64,000 bases of DNA from Microcystis wesenbergii NRERC-220 (GCF_032027425.1 NZ_JAVSJA010000001.1:806001-870000); one strand, 5' to 3'; counted from the stretch's first letter, positions 19,491-26,696 are shown. Made by a program: numbers and translations. Notes: generated by a model not told the origin, from the sequence alone.

Positions 19491-19597
19491 ATACTAAATT
19501 CGGTTATTAAAAACTGATTATTTATTCCCCCTTTTGCCTCTTGCCTTCTGCCTCTTGCCTCTCCTGATATGTAGCCTATGCTCAACGGATTTAGTAT
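19491..19597. mobile_element. MITE family B, copy 1
   Basis: A ~107-bp element with inverted ends ATACTAAATTCGG / CGGATTTAGTAT. A second copy with the same ends and inner blocks (GACTGATTATTTATTCCCC, CCTGATATGT) is at 39772-39871. Non-coding. Confidence 0.6.
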
Positions 19598-19662
19598 TAC
19601 TGTTTACTGTTTACTGTTTACGGCAAAAAACTTCCCACTTCCCCAACCCCTTGCTGATTCCG

Positions 19663-19689
19663 AAAAAAAGGGCAGGCAAAAGCCTACCC
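19663..19689 (-). terminator. Intrinsic terminator of glnA
   Basis: On the minus strand GGGTAGGC - TTTT - GCCTGCCC is followed by seven T residues, 28 bp after the glnA stop. It is a strong rho-independent terminator. Confidence 0.85.
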
Positions 19690-19716
19690 TAGGATTAATG
19701 ATTATTCAATCAAACC

Positions 19717-21138
19717 TTAGACATCGTAGTAGAGAGAGAACTCGTAGGGGTGGGGACGTAAGCGCATCGGGTTAACTTCGTTATCGAGTTTGTAGGTGAT
19801 CCAGTTTTGGATAAAGTCTTCGGTAAAAACACCAGAATCGGTCAAGAAAGCGTGATCTTTTTCGAGACTTTCCAGAGCTGCTTCTAGAGAACCGGGGGTA
19901 GAGGGTATTTTTGACAATTCTTCGGGGCTGAGTTCGTAGATATCCACATCGAGAGGTTCCCCTGGTTCAATTTGATTTTTAATCCCATCGATACCGGCAC
20001 AGAGCATGGCGGCAAAAGCGAGGTAGGGGTTAGAAGTGGCATCAGGACAACGGAATTCTAAACGTTTGGCTTTCGGGTTGCTTCCCGATAAAGGAATCCG
20101 AATCGAAGCGGAGCGATTACCTTGGGAGTAGGCCAGGTTTACAGGGGCCTCAAAACCGGGGACGAGACGCTTGTAAGAGTTGGTGGTGGGGTTAGTTAAA
20201 GCTAAGAGCGCGGGAGCGTGTCTAAGCAAACCACCGATGTAGTGCAGTGCCATTTGACTAAGTCCGGCGTATTTATCCCCAGCGAACAGGGGTTGACCAT
20301 CTTTCCAGATAGACTGGTGAACGTGCATCCCGGAACCATTATCGCCAAAGATGGGTTTAGGCATAAAGGTGACGGTTTTACCGTATTTCTTGGCCACGTT
20401 CTTGATGCAGTATTTATAGGTCATCAAGTAGTCGGCAGCCCGTACTAGGGTAGAGAATTTAATCCCTAGCTCGTTTTGACCACCAGTAGCGACTTCATGG
20501 TGATGTTTTTCGATGGGAACTCCGCAGTCGGCCATGGTTAAGAGCATTTCCGTGCGAATGTCTTGAGAGGTATCGGTGGGACTAACGGGGAAATAACCCT
20601 GTTTGTAGGCGGGTTTATAGGCAAGATTTCCGTCCTTTTCGTCTTTACCGCTATTCCAACGACCTTCGACACTATCCATGTAGTAATAGCCGGAGTTGGC
20701 GGTTTGGTCAAAACGAGCGCTATCAAAAAGGAAAAATTCTGCTTCCGGTCCAAAATATACGGTATCACCTAAACCGGTAGTGCTAAGATAATCGATCGCT
20801 TTCTGAGCAATAGAGCGAGGATCGCGGCTATACCATTCACCGGTTCTCGGTTCTTTGATGCTACAGATCATGCTTAGGGTAGGTTCCTTGTAGAAGGGAT
20901 CGATCCAAGCGGTGGTAGGATCGGGAACCATGGCCATATCGGATTCGTTAATTGCTTTCCAACCGCGAATACTGGAACCATCGAAGGCAACACCATCGCT
21001 GAAAGAGCTTTCATCGATTTGATCGTAGTAGAACGAGCAGTGTTGCCAGATACCGGGCATATCAATAAATTTTAGGTCAATAATCTTAATATTGTTGTCC
21101 TGAATCATTTTCAAGACTTCTTGTGGCGTTTCGGGCAT
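19717..21138 (-). CDS. glnA: Glutamine synthetase, type I
   Basis: A 473-residue GSI-type enzyme that joins ammonium to glutamate, the entry step of cyanobacterial nitrogen assimilation (GS-GOGAT). Visible motifs are the N-terminal '[16 protein letters not shown]', the glutamate/metal site '[12 protein letters not shown]', '[18 protein letters not shown]' with the active-site His/Glu, and the ATP site '[19 protein letters not shown]'. The adenylylation-site-like Tyr region is near '[12 protein letters not shown]', though cyanobacteria regulate by IF7/IF17 inactivating factors. It is monocistronic, with an NtcA promoter upstream and a terminator downstream. Confidence 0.97.
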   Translation of the reverse strand: MPETPQEVLKMIQDNNIKIIDLKFIDMPGIWQHCSFYYDQIDESSFSDGVAFDGSSIRGWKAINESDMAMVPDPTTAWIDPFYKEPTLSMICSIKEPRTGEWYSRDPRSIAQKAIDYLSTTGLGDTVYFGPEAEFFLFDSARFDQTANSGYYYMDSVEGRWNSGKDEKDGNLAYKPAYKQGYFPVSPTDTSQDIRTEMLLTMADCGVPIEKHHHEVATGGQNELGIKFSTLVRAADYLMTYKYCIKNVAKKYGKTVTFMPKPIFGDNGSGMHVHQSIWKDGQPLFAGDKYAGLSQMALHYIGGLLRHAPALLALTNPTTNSYKRLVPGFEAPVNLAYSQGNRSASIRIPLSGSNPKAKRLEFRCPDATSNPYLAFAAMLCAGIDGIKNQIEPGEPLDVDIYELSPEELSKIPSTPGSLEAALESLEKDHAFLTDSGVFTEDFIQNWITYKLDNEVNPMRLRPHPYEFSLYYDV

Positions 21139-21188
21139 GGAAAACTCCTTTGACGTATGGATCGGTTCTTAAGCTTCTCAAAAAACCC

Positions 21189-21230
21189 ATCCTAAACAGT
21201 CACTTTGTCCAGTTTTGTATTTTTCGATAC
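21189..21230 (-). promoter_or_regulatory. NtcA-activated promoter of glnA
   Basis: The palindromic NtcA box GTATTTTTCGATAC (GTA-N8-TAC, 21217-21230) is followed on the minus strand, exactly 22 bp later, by the -10-like TAGGAT (21189-21194). That is the canonical spacing for NtcA class II activation. The start codon is a further 50 bp downstream. It implies induction under low nitrogen. Confidence 0.88.
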
Positions 21231-21590
21231 AAAATCTTTGATCCTAGCTTGAAAAAATCTGTAATTTTCTTGTTCAGGTCGGTAATGGCTCCCAATGGCG
21301 ATTTGCCCATCGGCTTCTACTGTCTCGGCTCTCTTATTCTTTGTGTGATAAGTTCAACTTAATATGGAAGCGGTCAATCTTTGTGTCCTTCGTGCCTTTG
21401 TGGTTCGTTCCACATTTTACCCACCAAACCCAAGAGGGCCGGCTATTTTGACACAATCATGATAGATGTCCTTGGCTGGCATGGTAATCTCCTCCAATTG
21501 CCCTCATTTTAACGGAAGACGATAGTTCGCCTGAGAAGCAGTAAAACAGGGGAAAACACCTGAGACTCCCTGCTCTGTCAACCCCTAAGC

Positions 21591-21657
21591 TAGGGAGAGA
21601 AATGTAAAGATTTATAAAATTGTAGCTTTTGATACAGTTGTGAGGGGGGAGTGTGTA
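21591..21657 (+). repeat. Promoter-region direct repeat, copy P1
   Basis: TAGGGAGAGAAATGTAAAG, TGTAGCTTTTGATACAGTTG and GGGGGGAGTGTGTAT recur with few changes at 22463-22527, where the block lies just upstream of a PEP-CTERM gene. This copy has no gene behind it on the plus strand. The two copies flank the yefM-yoeB module. No convincing gene lies in 21231-21779. Confidence 0.75.
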
Positions 21658-21779
21658 TTGTTTCCCTGTCCTCCTTCTGTCTTGGGTTAAGCGATAGCCC
21701 AACCCAAGCTACGAGGGGGAACCTACTACGTTCTTTGTCCCCTTTCTCCTGTAACAGTTCTTGATGGGTTTGTCTGAGT

Positions 21780-22103
21780 TTAGCCTGATTGATAATGATA
21801 GCGAGCTTGTAAAAAATAAACCTTATTTCCTGTGACTTTATAAACCAAACGATGCTCTAAGTCGATCCGTCGTGACCAAGTGTCGGCAGCAATATACTTA
21901 AGAGGTTCGGGTTTACCCAATCCTGTAAACGGATCGCCATCCAAAATATCTGCCACTAAGTCTAAAATTTTATCGCCTTTTTTCGGTTCGTTCCGATACC
22001 ACCAAGCTAGATCTGCTTTGAAATCAGGACTAAAAACGGGCAAATAACCATGAATAGGATTTTTTTTAGGTTTATCTGGCTTATTTTCTCTTTTACGACT
22101 CAA
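21780..22103 (-). CDS. yoeB: YoeB/Txe-family mRNA interferase toxin
   Basis: A 107-residue RelE-superfamily toxin with the Txe/YoeB C-terminal pattern 'GKPEPLKYIAADTWSRRIDLEHRLVYKV' (quoted in part) and a terminal 'QARYHY' matching the 'xxCRxHY' tail of YoeB. The catalytic Glu/Arg/His set of the family appears present. It has a longer basic N-terminal extension ('MSRKRENKPDKPKKN') than E. coli YoeB (84 residues). Its start overlaps the end of the upstream antitoxin gene by 11 bp, the usual co-translated arrangement. Confidence 0.85.
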   Translation of the reverse strand: MSRKRENKPDKPKKNPIHGYLPVFSPDFKADLAWWYRNEPKKGDKILDLVADILDGDPFTGLGKPEPLKYIAADTWSRRIDLEHRLVYKVTGNKVYFLQARYHYQSG

Positions 22104-22377
22104 TTCCTAACTCCTCTTTCAATTCAGCTAATGTTTGAGGAGTTGCATCTTCTGTCTGGGTCCATGCTAAAGAGCGAAATAAGCGTTGGGCATTTTCTGG
22201 CGATCGCAATAAATAAACACACTCTAATAAACTGGAAAGCTCATCTTCAGCAATTAAGGCGACATTTTTCTGATTGCGACGCTTAATGACGATAATTTGC
22301 GATTCGTCACACACCTGATCTAAGATACTGGCTAAATTCATTCTCGCCTGAGAGTAAGTGGTTTCTTTGCTTAACAT
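22093..22377 (-). CDS. yefM: YefM/Phd-family antitoxin
   Basis: A 94-residue antitoxin starting at the ATG at 22375-22377 ('MLSKETTYSQARMNLASILDQV'). The N-terminal Phd/YefM DNA-binding fold is evident from 'YSQARMNLASILDQVCDESQ' and 'IIVIKRRNQKNVALIAEDEL'. The acidic C-terminal half would wrap the YoeB-like toxin. An alternative upstream start at 22446 is rejected because it would run through the operator. It sits first in the operon, directly after a TGTACA operator pair. Confidence 0.87.
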   Translation of the reverse strand: MLSKETTYSQARMNLASILDQVCDESQIIVIKRRNQKNVALIAEDELSSLLECVYLLRSPENAQRLFRSLAWTQTEDATPQTLAELKEELGIES

Positions 22378-22394
22378 GATTTTTAGGGGAGACT

Positions 22395-22413
22395 TGTACA
22401 ACCTTATTGTACA
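22395..22413 (-). promoter_or_regulatory. YefM-YoeB type operator
   Basis: Two TGTACA hexamers (22395-22400 and 22408-22413), centre to centre 13 bp, lie 17 bp upstream of the antitoxin start. TGTACA cores in a palindrome pair are the known recognition elements of YefM-YoeB autoregulation in E. coli. Confidence 0.7.
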
Positions 22414-22462
22414 CTTTAAAGCTCTTGAAGTCCCCAAAAACCCCAAAATCTGAGTCGCTCGT

Positions 22463-22527
22463 TAGGGAGAAAAATGTAAAGATTTATTAAATTGTAGCTT
22501 AGGATACAGTTGGGGGGGAGTGTGTAT
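22463..22527 (+). repeat. Promoter-region direct repeat, copy P2
   Basis: Near copy of 21591-21657, here in what should be its original place immediately upstream of the PEP-CTERM gene. It includes a plausible promoter (TTGTAGC and GGATACAGT). Confidence 0.75.
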
Positions 22528-22580
22528 GCTTGTTTTTAGTTTTTTCAAGCCAAAATACATTTTTTAAGAGGAATTTAGCC

Positions 22581-23318
22581 ATGACATTGGCAAAACTTGT
22601 CAAAAACTCCGTGGGAGGGGGCGCAATACTTATCAGTCTGGCGGTAACTGGGAATGCACAGGCTGCTATATTGTCCTATGGCGGTGCTGGCGCAACTCAG
22701 GGCTTTAACCCTGGCACTCTCAACATTGGTCGCCAATTTACCGTCACCGGGTCGGGCATCACTGTCATAGACTTGGGCGTTTTCGACTTGGGCGGGAATG
22801 GCTTGGTAGACTCACATGATGTAACCCTGTTTAAAATCAACTCAGGTGCAGGGGCAGCGAACGCCAATGTCTCAGCCATCAATGGCGGTTCGGTCAATAT
22901 CGCCAGCGGCACTGGTGCTTCACTAGAAAGTTCCTTTCGCTTTAAATCCCTTACCAACGCCATCTATTTAGCACCGGGCGATTACTCGGTAATTGCATAC
23001 GGCCTGAATAAAAGTCGCGATGCCTATGGTGAAGGTGGGCAGCTTCCTGCGGGGGGCAACGTCAGCAATATTGGCTTTACTCCTTTTGAGTTTGTCACTG
23101 CCAGTAGCCCTGCTTATCCTAGCGCAGGCGATACTAATACCGCCTTGTCTAGCGCATCTTTTCGTTACAACTTAGGCAACACTACCTCTACCTCTGTTCC
23201 CGAACCCTCCTCCATCCTCAGCCTCCTCGCTCTCGGCACTCTCGGCGCAGCTTCAACCCTGAAGCGTAAACTAAAACCCTCCCAATCCACCGAAAAAGAA
23301 ACCACAAAAGTAGGCTAA
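22581..23318 (+). CDS. PEP-CTERM sorting domain protein
   Basis: A 245-residue secreted protein. An N-terminal signal peptide ('GGGAILISLAVTGNAQA') precedes a Gly/Asn/Ser-rich beta body. The C-terminus is a classic PEP-CTERM tail: 'VPEPSSILSLLALGTLGAA' followed by basic residues 'LKRKLK'. Such proteins are thought to be processed by exosortase and displayed at or beyond the outer membrane. The ATG at 22581 follows an AAGAGG ribosome site, so a GTG/ATG-like upstream start at 22530 is not preferred. The tail plus terminator has been copied at least four times downstream, between toxin-antitoxin modules. Confidence 0.82.
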   Translation: MTLAKLVKNSVGGGAILISLAVTGNAQAAILSYGGAGATQGFNPGTLNIGRQFTVTGSGITVIDLGVFDLGGNGLVDSHDVTLFKINSGAGAANANVSAINGGSVNIASGTGASLESSFRFKSLTNAIYLAPGDYSVIAYGLNKSRDAYGEGGQLPAGGNVSNIGFTPFEFVTASSPAYPSAGDTNTALSSASFRYNLGNTTSTSVPEPSSILSLLALGTLGAASTLKRKLKPSQSTEKETTKVG

Positions 23319-23378
23319 ATTGCCTCTAAAAATACCATAAATACCCCTTCATTCAATCTTGAGGGGGTTTATTTTTTT
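23231..23378 (+). repeat. PEP-CTERM tail/terminator repeat R1 (parental copy)
   Basis: The end of the PEP-CTERM gene ('TLGAASTLKRKLKPSQSTEK'), its stop and its intrinsic terminator. The hairpin is CCCCTTCA - TTCAATC - TTGAGGGGG followed by a T-run at 23371-23378. Copies R2-R5 at 24281, 25221, 25918 and 26739 repeat this block. Confidence 0.85.
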
Positions 23379-23862
23379 CTTCATCAACAATCTGTAAAAC
23401 ACTGCTGTATAAAGGTGCAGCCACCCAAAATCCTGCTTGATCAATCAAAGCGTCTAGTAGGGGTTTCACCTCAGAGATTAACCCTCGATTCTTCGCCTCA
23501 ACTAAAATGCCCAGAATTCCTGTGTATCGAAGATTAAGTCTAGCAGCAATTCTACGACCACGACGCTCATCAATCAAAACTTGATCTGCTCCCAACTCAA
23601 GTGCTAAAGCAATAGCCTCAGCTTCTCCCTTATCTAGTTCATCTGCAAGAGCTTCAATCACTGTGCGGTTAGTTACCGTTCGAGTTTGAATCCAATCTAA
23701 GGTTTGGACTTCTATTGAACCTGCTACCGGAAAATCAGGCTCAGTTAATTCTCGATAAACTGCTTCAGGAATAAAAACTATTTCGTAAAGTTGTTGTAGC
23801 AGATGAAGTTGATTAATGGCGGCAAGATTGTTGATAGGGGATGTATCACTGACAACAATCAC
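23353..23862 (-). CDS. DUF3368 PIN-like toxin (VapC-like)
   Basis: A 169-residue PIN-superfamily protein. The first acidic residue is in 'VVSDTSPINNLA' (Asp6), further acidic residues are in 'LDKGEAEAIALALEL' (near 90-104) and 'VLIDERRGRRIA', with 'LRYTGILGILVEAK' after. This is the DUF3368 pattern, predicted Mg2+-dependent RNase toxins paired with UPF0175 antitoxins. Translation starts at GTG overlapping the antitoxin stop by 4 bp. The last residues ('EEKNKPPQD') and stop are encoded by the terminator of repeat R1, so the coding end was made by the junction. Confidence 0.8.
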   Translation of the reverse strand: MIVVSDTSPINNLAAINQLHLLQQLYEIVFIPEAVYRELTEPDFPVAGSIEVQTLDWIQTRTVTNRTVIEALADELDKGEAEAIALALELGADQVLIDERRGRRIAARLNLRYTGILGILVEAKNRGLISEVKPLLDALIDQAGFWVAAPLYSSVLQIVDEEKNKPPQD

Positions 23863-24104
23863 AATCTTCCCATCTCCCGCAAGTTCTTAATATCCTGTTC
23901 AAAATCTTCGACATCGTAGTGTACCGGAATTTGACGACTTGCAAGTAGGTGTTGAAAAGCAATACGATTCATTCCTGCAAATCGACTCGCTTGAGCAAGG
24001 GTGAGCTTCTCTTTTTGAAAGAGCATGACCGCAATTTCCTGCCTCATCTCAGCTTCAGTCATGCGTGTGGCACTGAGAATTTCATCGGAGATATCAATAC
24101 TCAT
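23859..24104 (-). CDS. UPF0175 family antitoxin
   Basis: An 81-residue protein with the UPF0175 pattern 'EMRQEIAVMLFQKEKLTLAQASRFAGMNR' (quoted in part), a helix-turn-helix-like 'TLAQASRFAGMNRIAFQHLL' and an acidic C-terminus. It forms the first gene of a two-gene operon with the PIN-like toxin (4-bp overlap). It is module C1 of the island and reads opposite to the PEP-CTERM gene. Confidence 0.82.
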   Translation of the reverse strand: MSIDISDEILSATRMTEAEMRQEIAVMLFQKEKLTLAQASRFAGMNRIAFQHLLASRQIPVHYDVEDFEQDIKNLREMGRL

Positions 24105-24146
24105 AGCTATAACCCTATCTATCCCTTCCTATTGGAATAATATCAT

Positions 24147-24186
24147 AACCCCGTTCATTTAGTCAGTTGAGGGGGTTTATTTTTTG
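24147..24186 (+). terminator. Degenerate extra copy of the island terminator
   Basis: AACCCCGTTCATTT...CAGTTGAGGGGGTTTATTTTTT is a diverged copy of the R1 terminator. It bounds module C1 on the right, so C1 is bracketed by two terminators. Confidence 0.65.
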
Positions 24187-24218
24187 CGTCTTTTCCTCTT
24201 ACACATTTTACACATTAA

Positions 24219-24280
24219 GAATCGGTTTTATGCTATTGAGTTACCAAAGCCAATAGAAGAGGCTTTATTATCAGTTGCCA
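24219..24280 (+). pseudogene. Relic 3' end of a C3-type second gene
   Basis: GAATCGGTTTTATGCTATTG... through GAAGAGGCTTTATTATCAG and GTTGCCAACTAA matches the last ~60 bp of the gene at 25677-25922 with few changes, including the same junction with the AACTAAAACC of the repeat. It shows that another C3-type cassette once stood here. Confidence 0.75.
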
Positions 24281-24385
24281 ACTAAAACCGTCCCAATCCA
24301 CCGAAAAAGAAACCACAAAAGTAGGCTAAATTGCGTCTAAAAATACCATAAATGCCCCTTCAATCAATCTTGAGGGGGTTTTATT
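24281..24385 (+). repeat. PEP-CTERM tail/terminator repeat R2
   Basis: From ACTAAAACCGTCCCAATCC to the CCCCTTCA...TTGAGGGGG hairpin and T-run, nearly identical to R1. It is missing the upstream LGTLGA codons because the C3-type relic abuts it. Confidence 0.85.
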
Positions 24386-24444
24386 GTATAATTGAGGGAT
24401 GAGTAAACTAGATCAACTTACGCAATCTTGAGCTATAATCGGCA

Positions 24445-24861
24445 ATGAGGTCGAATCCGAACAACGATCAGAAAAAACTCCTGATTGCTGAACTTAAAAA
24501 AGCAGCAATCAAACATACCCCAGAAAATATTATCATAATTACTCAAGATACTAGCGGGAAAATTGTTTTTCTAGAAACTGGAAAAGCAGGTGACAAAGGT
24601 TCTGGATTGCTGCATATTCTAGAAAATCATCGAGAAGATTTTCTCCAGAGAGGTATTACTGAAGAACAAATTCCCGATTTAATTGTAACAGCTATTAGTG
24701 AGGGAAAAATTATTGGCATACAAGGAAAAAGTCGCATAATTTATCAAGTAGAAATCAATGGAATTATTCAGTATGTTTCTCTAGAAATTAGTCATAATGG
24801 TTACTTAGTGAGTGCTAATCCAACTCCAACTCGATTAATTAACAAACTTATTCAGGAATGA
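24445..24861 (+). CDS. Uncharacterised protein, possible Barnase/EndoU/ColicinE5-RelE-like nuclease toxin
   Basis: A 138-residue protein of no family I can name with confidence. The pattern 'GDKGSGLLHILENHREDF', 'IPDLIVTAI', then 'YQVEINGIIQYVSLEISHNGYLVSANPT' (quoted in pieces) resembles the phage Barnase-EndoU-ColicinE5/D-RelE-like (PBECR) nucleases, where the His of 'LLHILENH' is conserved. It is the first gene of a plus-strand two-gene module (C2) with a 4-bp ATGA overlap to the next gene and island repeats R2 and R3 on either side. That setting supports a toxin role (inference). Confidence 0.5.
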   Translation: MRSNPNNDQKKLLIAELKKAAIKHTPENIIIITQDTSGKIVFLETGKAGDKGSGLLHILENHREDFLQRGITEEQIPDLIVTAISEGKIIGIQGKSRIIYQVEINGIIQYVSLEISHNGYLVSANPTPTRLINKLIQE

Positions 24862-25220
24862 TAGTTATGGCAATCAGAATCAAACTTTGGGCAGATTATG
24901 GAAGTTACCCACTTTGGGGAGTAGATGAAATTGATAACATTGCTCCTGAAGAATTGCCATTAAGTAAAGAAACTATTCAGCGTTTAAACGCATGGCAGGA
25001 TACTTACGATAAGACTTTAAATCAAGACTATCCACCTTTATCAGATTTTCCTAATCAGCAAGCTGAAATGGATTTTAAACAAGAAGGAATTAGTTTATGG
25101 AAACAGTTACGTCTTGAACTGGCCCCGGATTATGAAGTTTTCTACCAAAATGAAGGTCAATTGTTCAGACATCCTAAGGAAATAACCACAAAATCTACAG
25201 TACAAAAAATAACAGTTTGA
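24858..25220 (+). CDS. Uncharacterised protein, putative antitoxin/immunity partner of the preceding gene
   Basis: A 120-residue acidic protein, unknown family, with an aromatic N-terminus 'IRIKLWADYGSYPLWG', then 'LPLSKETIQRLNAWQDTYDKTLNQDYPP' (partial) and 'EGISLWKQLRLELAPDYEVFY'. No membrane segment or signal is seen. Its ATG overlaps the previous stop, though the start could be Met at 24867 ('MAIRIKL'). The stop TGA touches the next repeat (R3). Antitoxin or immunity function is inferred only from gene order and coupling. Confidence 0.5.
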   Translation: MIVMAIRIKLWADYGSYPLWGVDEIDNIAPEELPLSKETIQRLNAWQDTYDKTLNQDYPPLSDFPNQQAEMDFKQEGISLWKQLRLELAPDYEVFYQNEGQLFRHPKEITTKSTVQKITV

Positions 25221-25379
25221 GTATCATCACCCTCGGCACTCTCGGCGCAGGTGCAACCCTTAAGCGCCAACTAAAACCCTCTAAATCCACTGAAAAAGAA
25301 ACCACAAAAGTAGGCTAAATTGCCTCTAAAAATACCATAAATGCCCCTTCATTCAATCTTGAGGGGGTTTTGTTTTTTT
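25221..25379 (+). repeat. PEP-CTERM tail/terminator repeat R3
   Basis: Longest downstream copy. It still encodes an in-frame tail SIITLGTLGAGATLKRQLK ending ...TTKVG and a stop, then the terminator hairpin and T-run. Differences from R1 include both silent and replacement changes, so it is an old or paralogous copy. Confidence 0.85.
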
Positions 25380-25437
25380 ATATCTCTTTTTTGGCAATAG
25401 ATGCTATAGTGAAGGGCCACTCTTTAAGATTGCTTGC

Positions 25438-25680
25438 TTGATCGTGGACTTTGAGATTATCAGCGATATCACGAATATCGAGATTATTGCCACAGGAACA
25501 GGAATTCGTAATCGGGAACGGTTGCAAAAACAGTATGGCAAAGGTAAATGGAGAAAATTAAAGGGCATAGCCCAAGTTCAGCTTCCCAATGGTATAGTAA
25601 GGTTAGCTGAAGTCCATTGGTATGAAGCTCATGGCATCGGCAAAAAAGAATTTAAGCTCAAGTTACCGTTTCTAGATTGA
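25438..25680 (+). CDS. Uncharacterised small protein of a two-gene module (C3, first gene)
   Basis: A protein of about 78-80 residues (TTG start at 25438, or GTG at 25444 giving 'MDFEIISDI'). The body 'RNRERLQKQYGKGKWRKLKGIAQV' and 'AEVHWYEAHGIGKKEFKLK' (both partial) is strongly basic. I recall this as a widespread cyanobacterial hypothetical family, often next to the same partner. The basic, compact shape suits a RelE-like toxin or nucleic-acid binder, but there is no catalytic motif I can name. It overlaps the next gene by 4 bp. Confidence 0.55.
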   Translation: MIVDFEIISDITNIEIIATGTGIRNRERLQKQYGKGKWRKLKGIAQVQLPNGIVRLAEVHWYEAHGIGKKEFKLKLPFLD

Positions 25681-25922
25681 CCATGAAAATAGAGTCATCT
25701 CCCACAAATAAGTTCGCAGTTTGTCTCAATAATGAAGGCTACGAAGCTTCACTAGAGGTGGGCAAAATATACCGCGTTATCCCTGATGAGACAGCGGAAA
25801 TAAACAGTCTAATTCGGGTTATTGATGAAAGTGGTGAAGATTACGCTTTTTCTGTGAATCGGTTTCATCCTATTGAGTTACCAAAGCCAATAGAAGAGGC
25901 ATTGTTATCAATGGCCAACTAA
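25677..25922 (+). CDS. Uncharacterised small protein of a two-gene module (C3, second gene)
   Basis: An 81-residue acidic protein: 'NKFAVCLNNEGYEASLEVGKIYRVIPDE', 'LIRVIDESGEDYAFSVNRFHPIELP' (both partial). It looks like a small SH3-like beta-barrel. It is the usual downstream partner of the preceding basic protein in cyanobacteria (from memory). The stop codon TAA lies inside the AACTAAAACC start of repeat R4. A relic of a second copy of this gene's end lies at 24219-24280, showing duplication of the whole cassette. Confidence 0.55.
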   Translation: MTMKIESSPTNKFAVCLNNEGYEASLEVGKIYRVIPDETAEINSLIRVIDESGEDYAFSVNRFHPIELPKPIEEALLSMAN

Positions 25923-26026
25923 AACCCTCTCAATCCACTGAAAAAGAAACCACAAAAGTAGGCTAAATTGCCTCTAAAAATACCATAAATACCCCTTCAT
26001 TCAATCTTGAGGGGGTTTATTTTTGG
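25918..26026 (+). repeat. PEP-CTERM tail/terminator repeat R4
   Basis: AACTAAAACCCTCTCAATCC through the hairpin CCCCTTCA...TTGAGGGGG and T-run. It has the same left junction as R2, which implies both derive from one recombinant cassette-repeat unit. Confidence 0.85.
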
Positions 26027-26041
26027 CATCTATTAATACTT

Positions 26042-26395
26042 CTAAAAATTGTCAAACTTATTAATGATGTCTTGAATTTGCTGCGCTGGGATGTCTGTTT
26101 GGTCAGATTTGGCATAGATGAGGAGCATCAAAACACAACTATTGTCTTTAAGTTGATAGATAACACGATAGCCGCTACTTTTGCCCTTTTGAATATCGCT
26201 GTTTTTGAGGCGAACTTTAAAGACAGTGTAGCCCGTCCCTGGGATTCGATCGCCGATGAATTTGCCTATCTGAAGGTCATCAATTAGGGGTTGTATATCA
26301 GTACGAATGCTCCGATAGCGTTTGGCGAGGGTGCGAAGTCGGTCCTTGAATTCATCAGAGAAAAGGATTTTAATAGAGGGGATTCCTTCAGACAT
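26042..26395 (-). CDS. RelE/ParE-superfamily toxin
   Basis: A 117-residue RelE-like toxin: 'FSDEFKDRLRTLAKRYRSIRTDIQPLIDDL' (partial), 'GTGYTVFKVRLKNSDIQKGKSSGYRVIYQL' (partial) and 'LLIYAKSDQTDI'. The conserved Arg before 'YRVIYQL' and the Tyr/Lys of 'IYAKSDQ' match the RelE/HigB fold. Its start overlaps the antitoxin gene by 8 bp, and it ends 15 bp from repeat R4. Module C4, minus strand. Confidence 0.8.
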   Translation of the reverse strand: MSEGIPSIKILFSDEFKDRLRTLAKRYRSIRTDIQPLIDDLQIGKFIGDRIPGTGYTVFKVRLKNSDIQKGKSSGYRVIYQLKDNSCVLMLLIYAKSDQTDIPAQQIQDIINKFDNF

Positions 26396-26696
26396 CTATG
26401 CCATCCCACAGTTCAGAGATGGGATGTACTTTGCCTTCTTTAGCTTGCTGAAGAGAAATACAAAGACTGGTGAGGATCAGTTCTTTGGGTTCGTCGTCGG
26501 GGTCAGTGGATGGAGTGAGGATATTACGCGATACTAGCAATTGGTAGAAATCATCGAGTGCCATTCCCGTTAGTTCGGCTGCTTGTTCAAATTGAAGACG
26601 TTGCTGCTGATAGAGCATGATAGCGATTTCCGTGAGCATTTGAGCTTCAGTCATTTGGACTGTTTGCAGAAGTTCAGTAGGAAGGATGAGGCTCAT
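26388..26696 (-). CDS. UPF0175-like antitoxin with RelB-type tail
   Basis: A 102-residue protein from the ATG at 26694-26696 ('MSLILPTELLQTVQMTEAQML'). The N-terminal 60 residues follow UPF0175 ('QMLTEIAIMLYQQQRLQFEQ', 'AAELTGMALDDFYQLL'). The C-terminal 'SLQQAKEGKVHPISELWDGIDV' matches the toxin-binding tail seen in RelB-type antitoxins. The chimera suggests that antitoxin domains have been swapped to fit a RelE toxin. An upstream start at 26726 is possible but less likely. Confidence 0.75.
   Translation of the reverse strand: MSLILPTELLQTVQMTEAQMLTEIAIMLYQQQRLQFEQAAELTGMALDDFYQLLVSRNILTPSTDPDDEPKELILTSLCISLQQAKEGKVHPISELWDGIDV

Noticed and set aside
21457-21702. Minus-strand frame of 81 codons
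   Set aside because: Overlaps the P1 promoter repeat, no ribosome site, composition unlike a protein.
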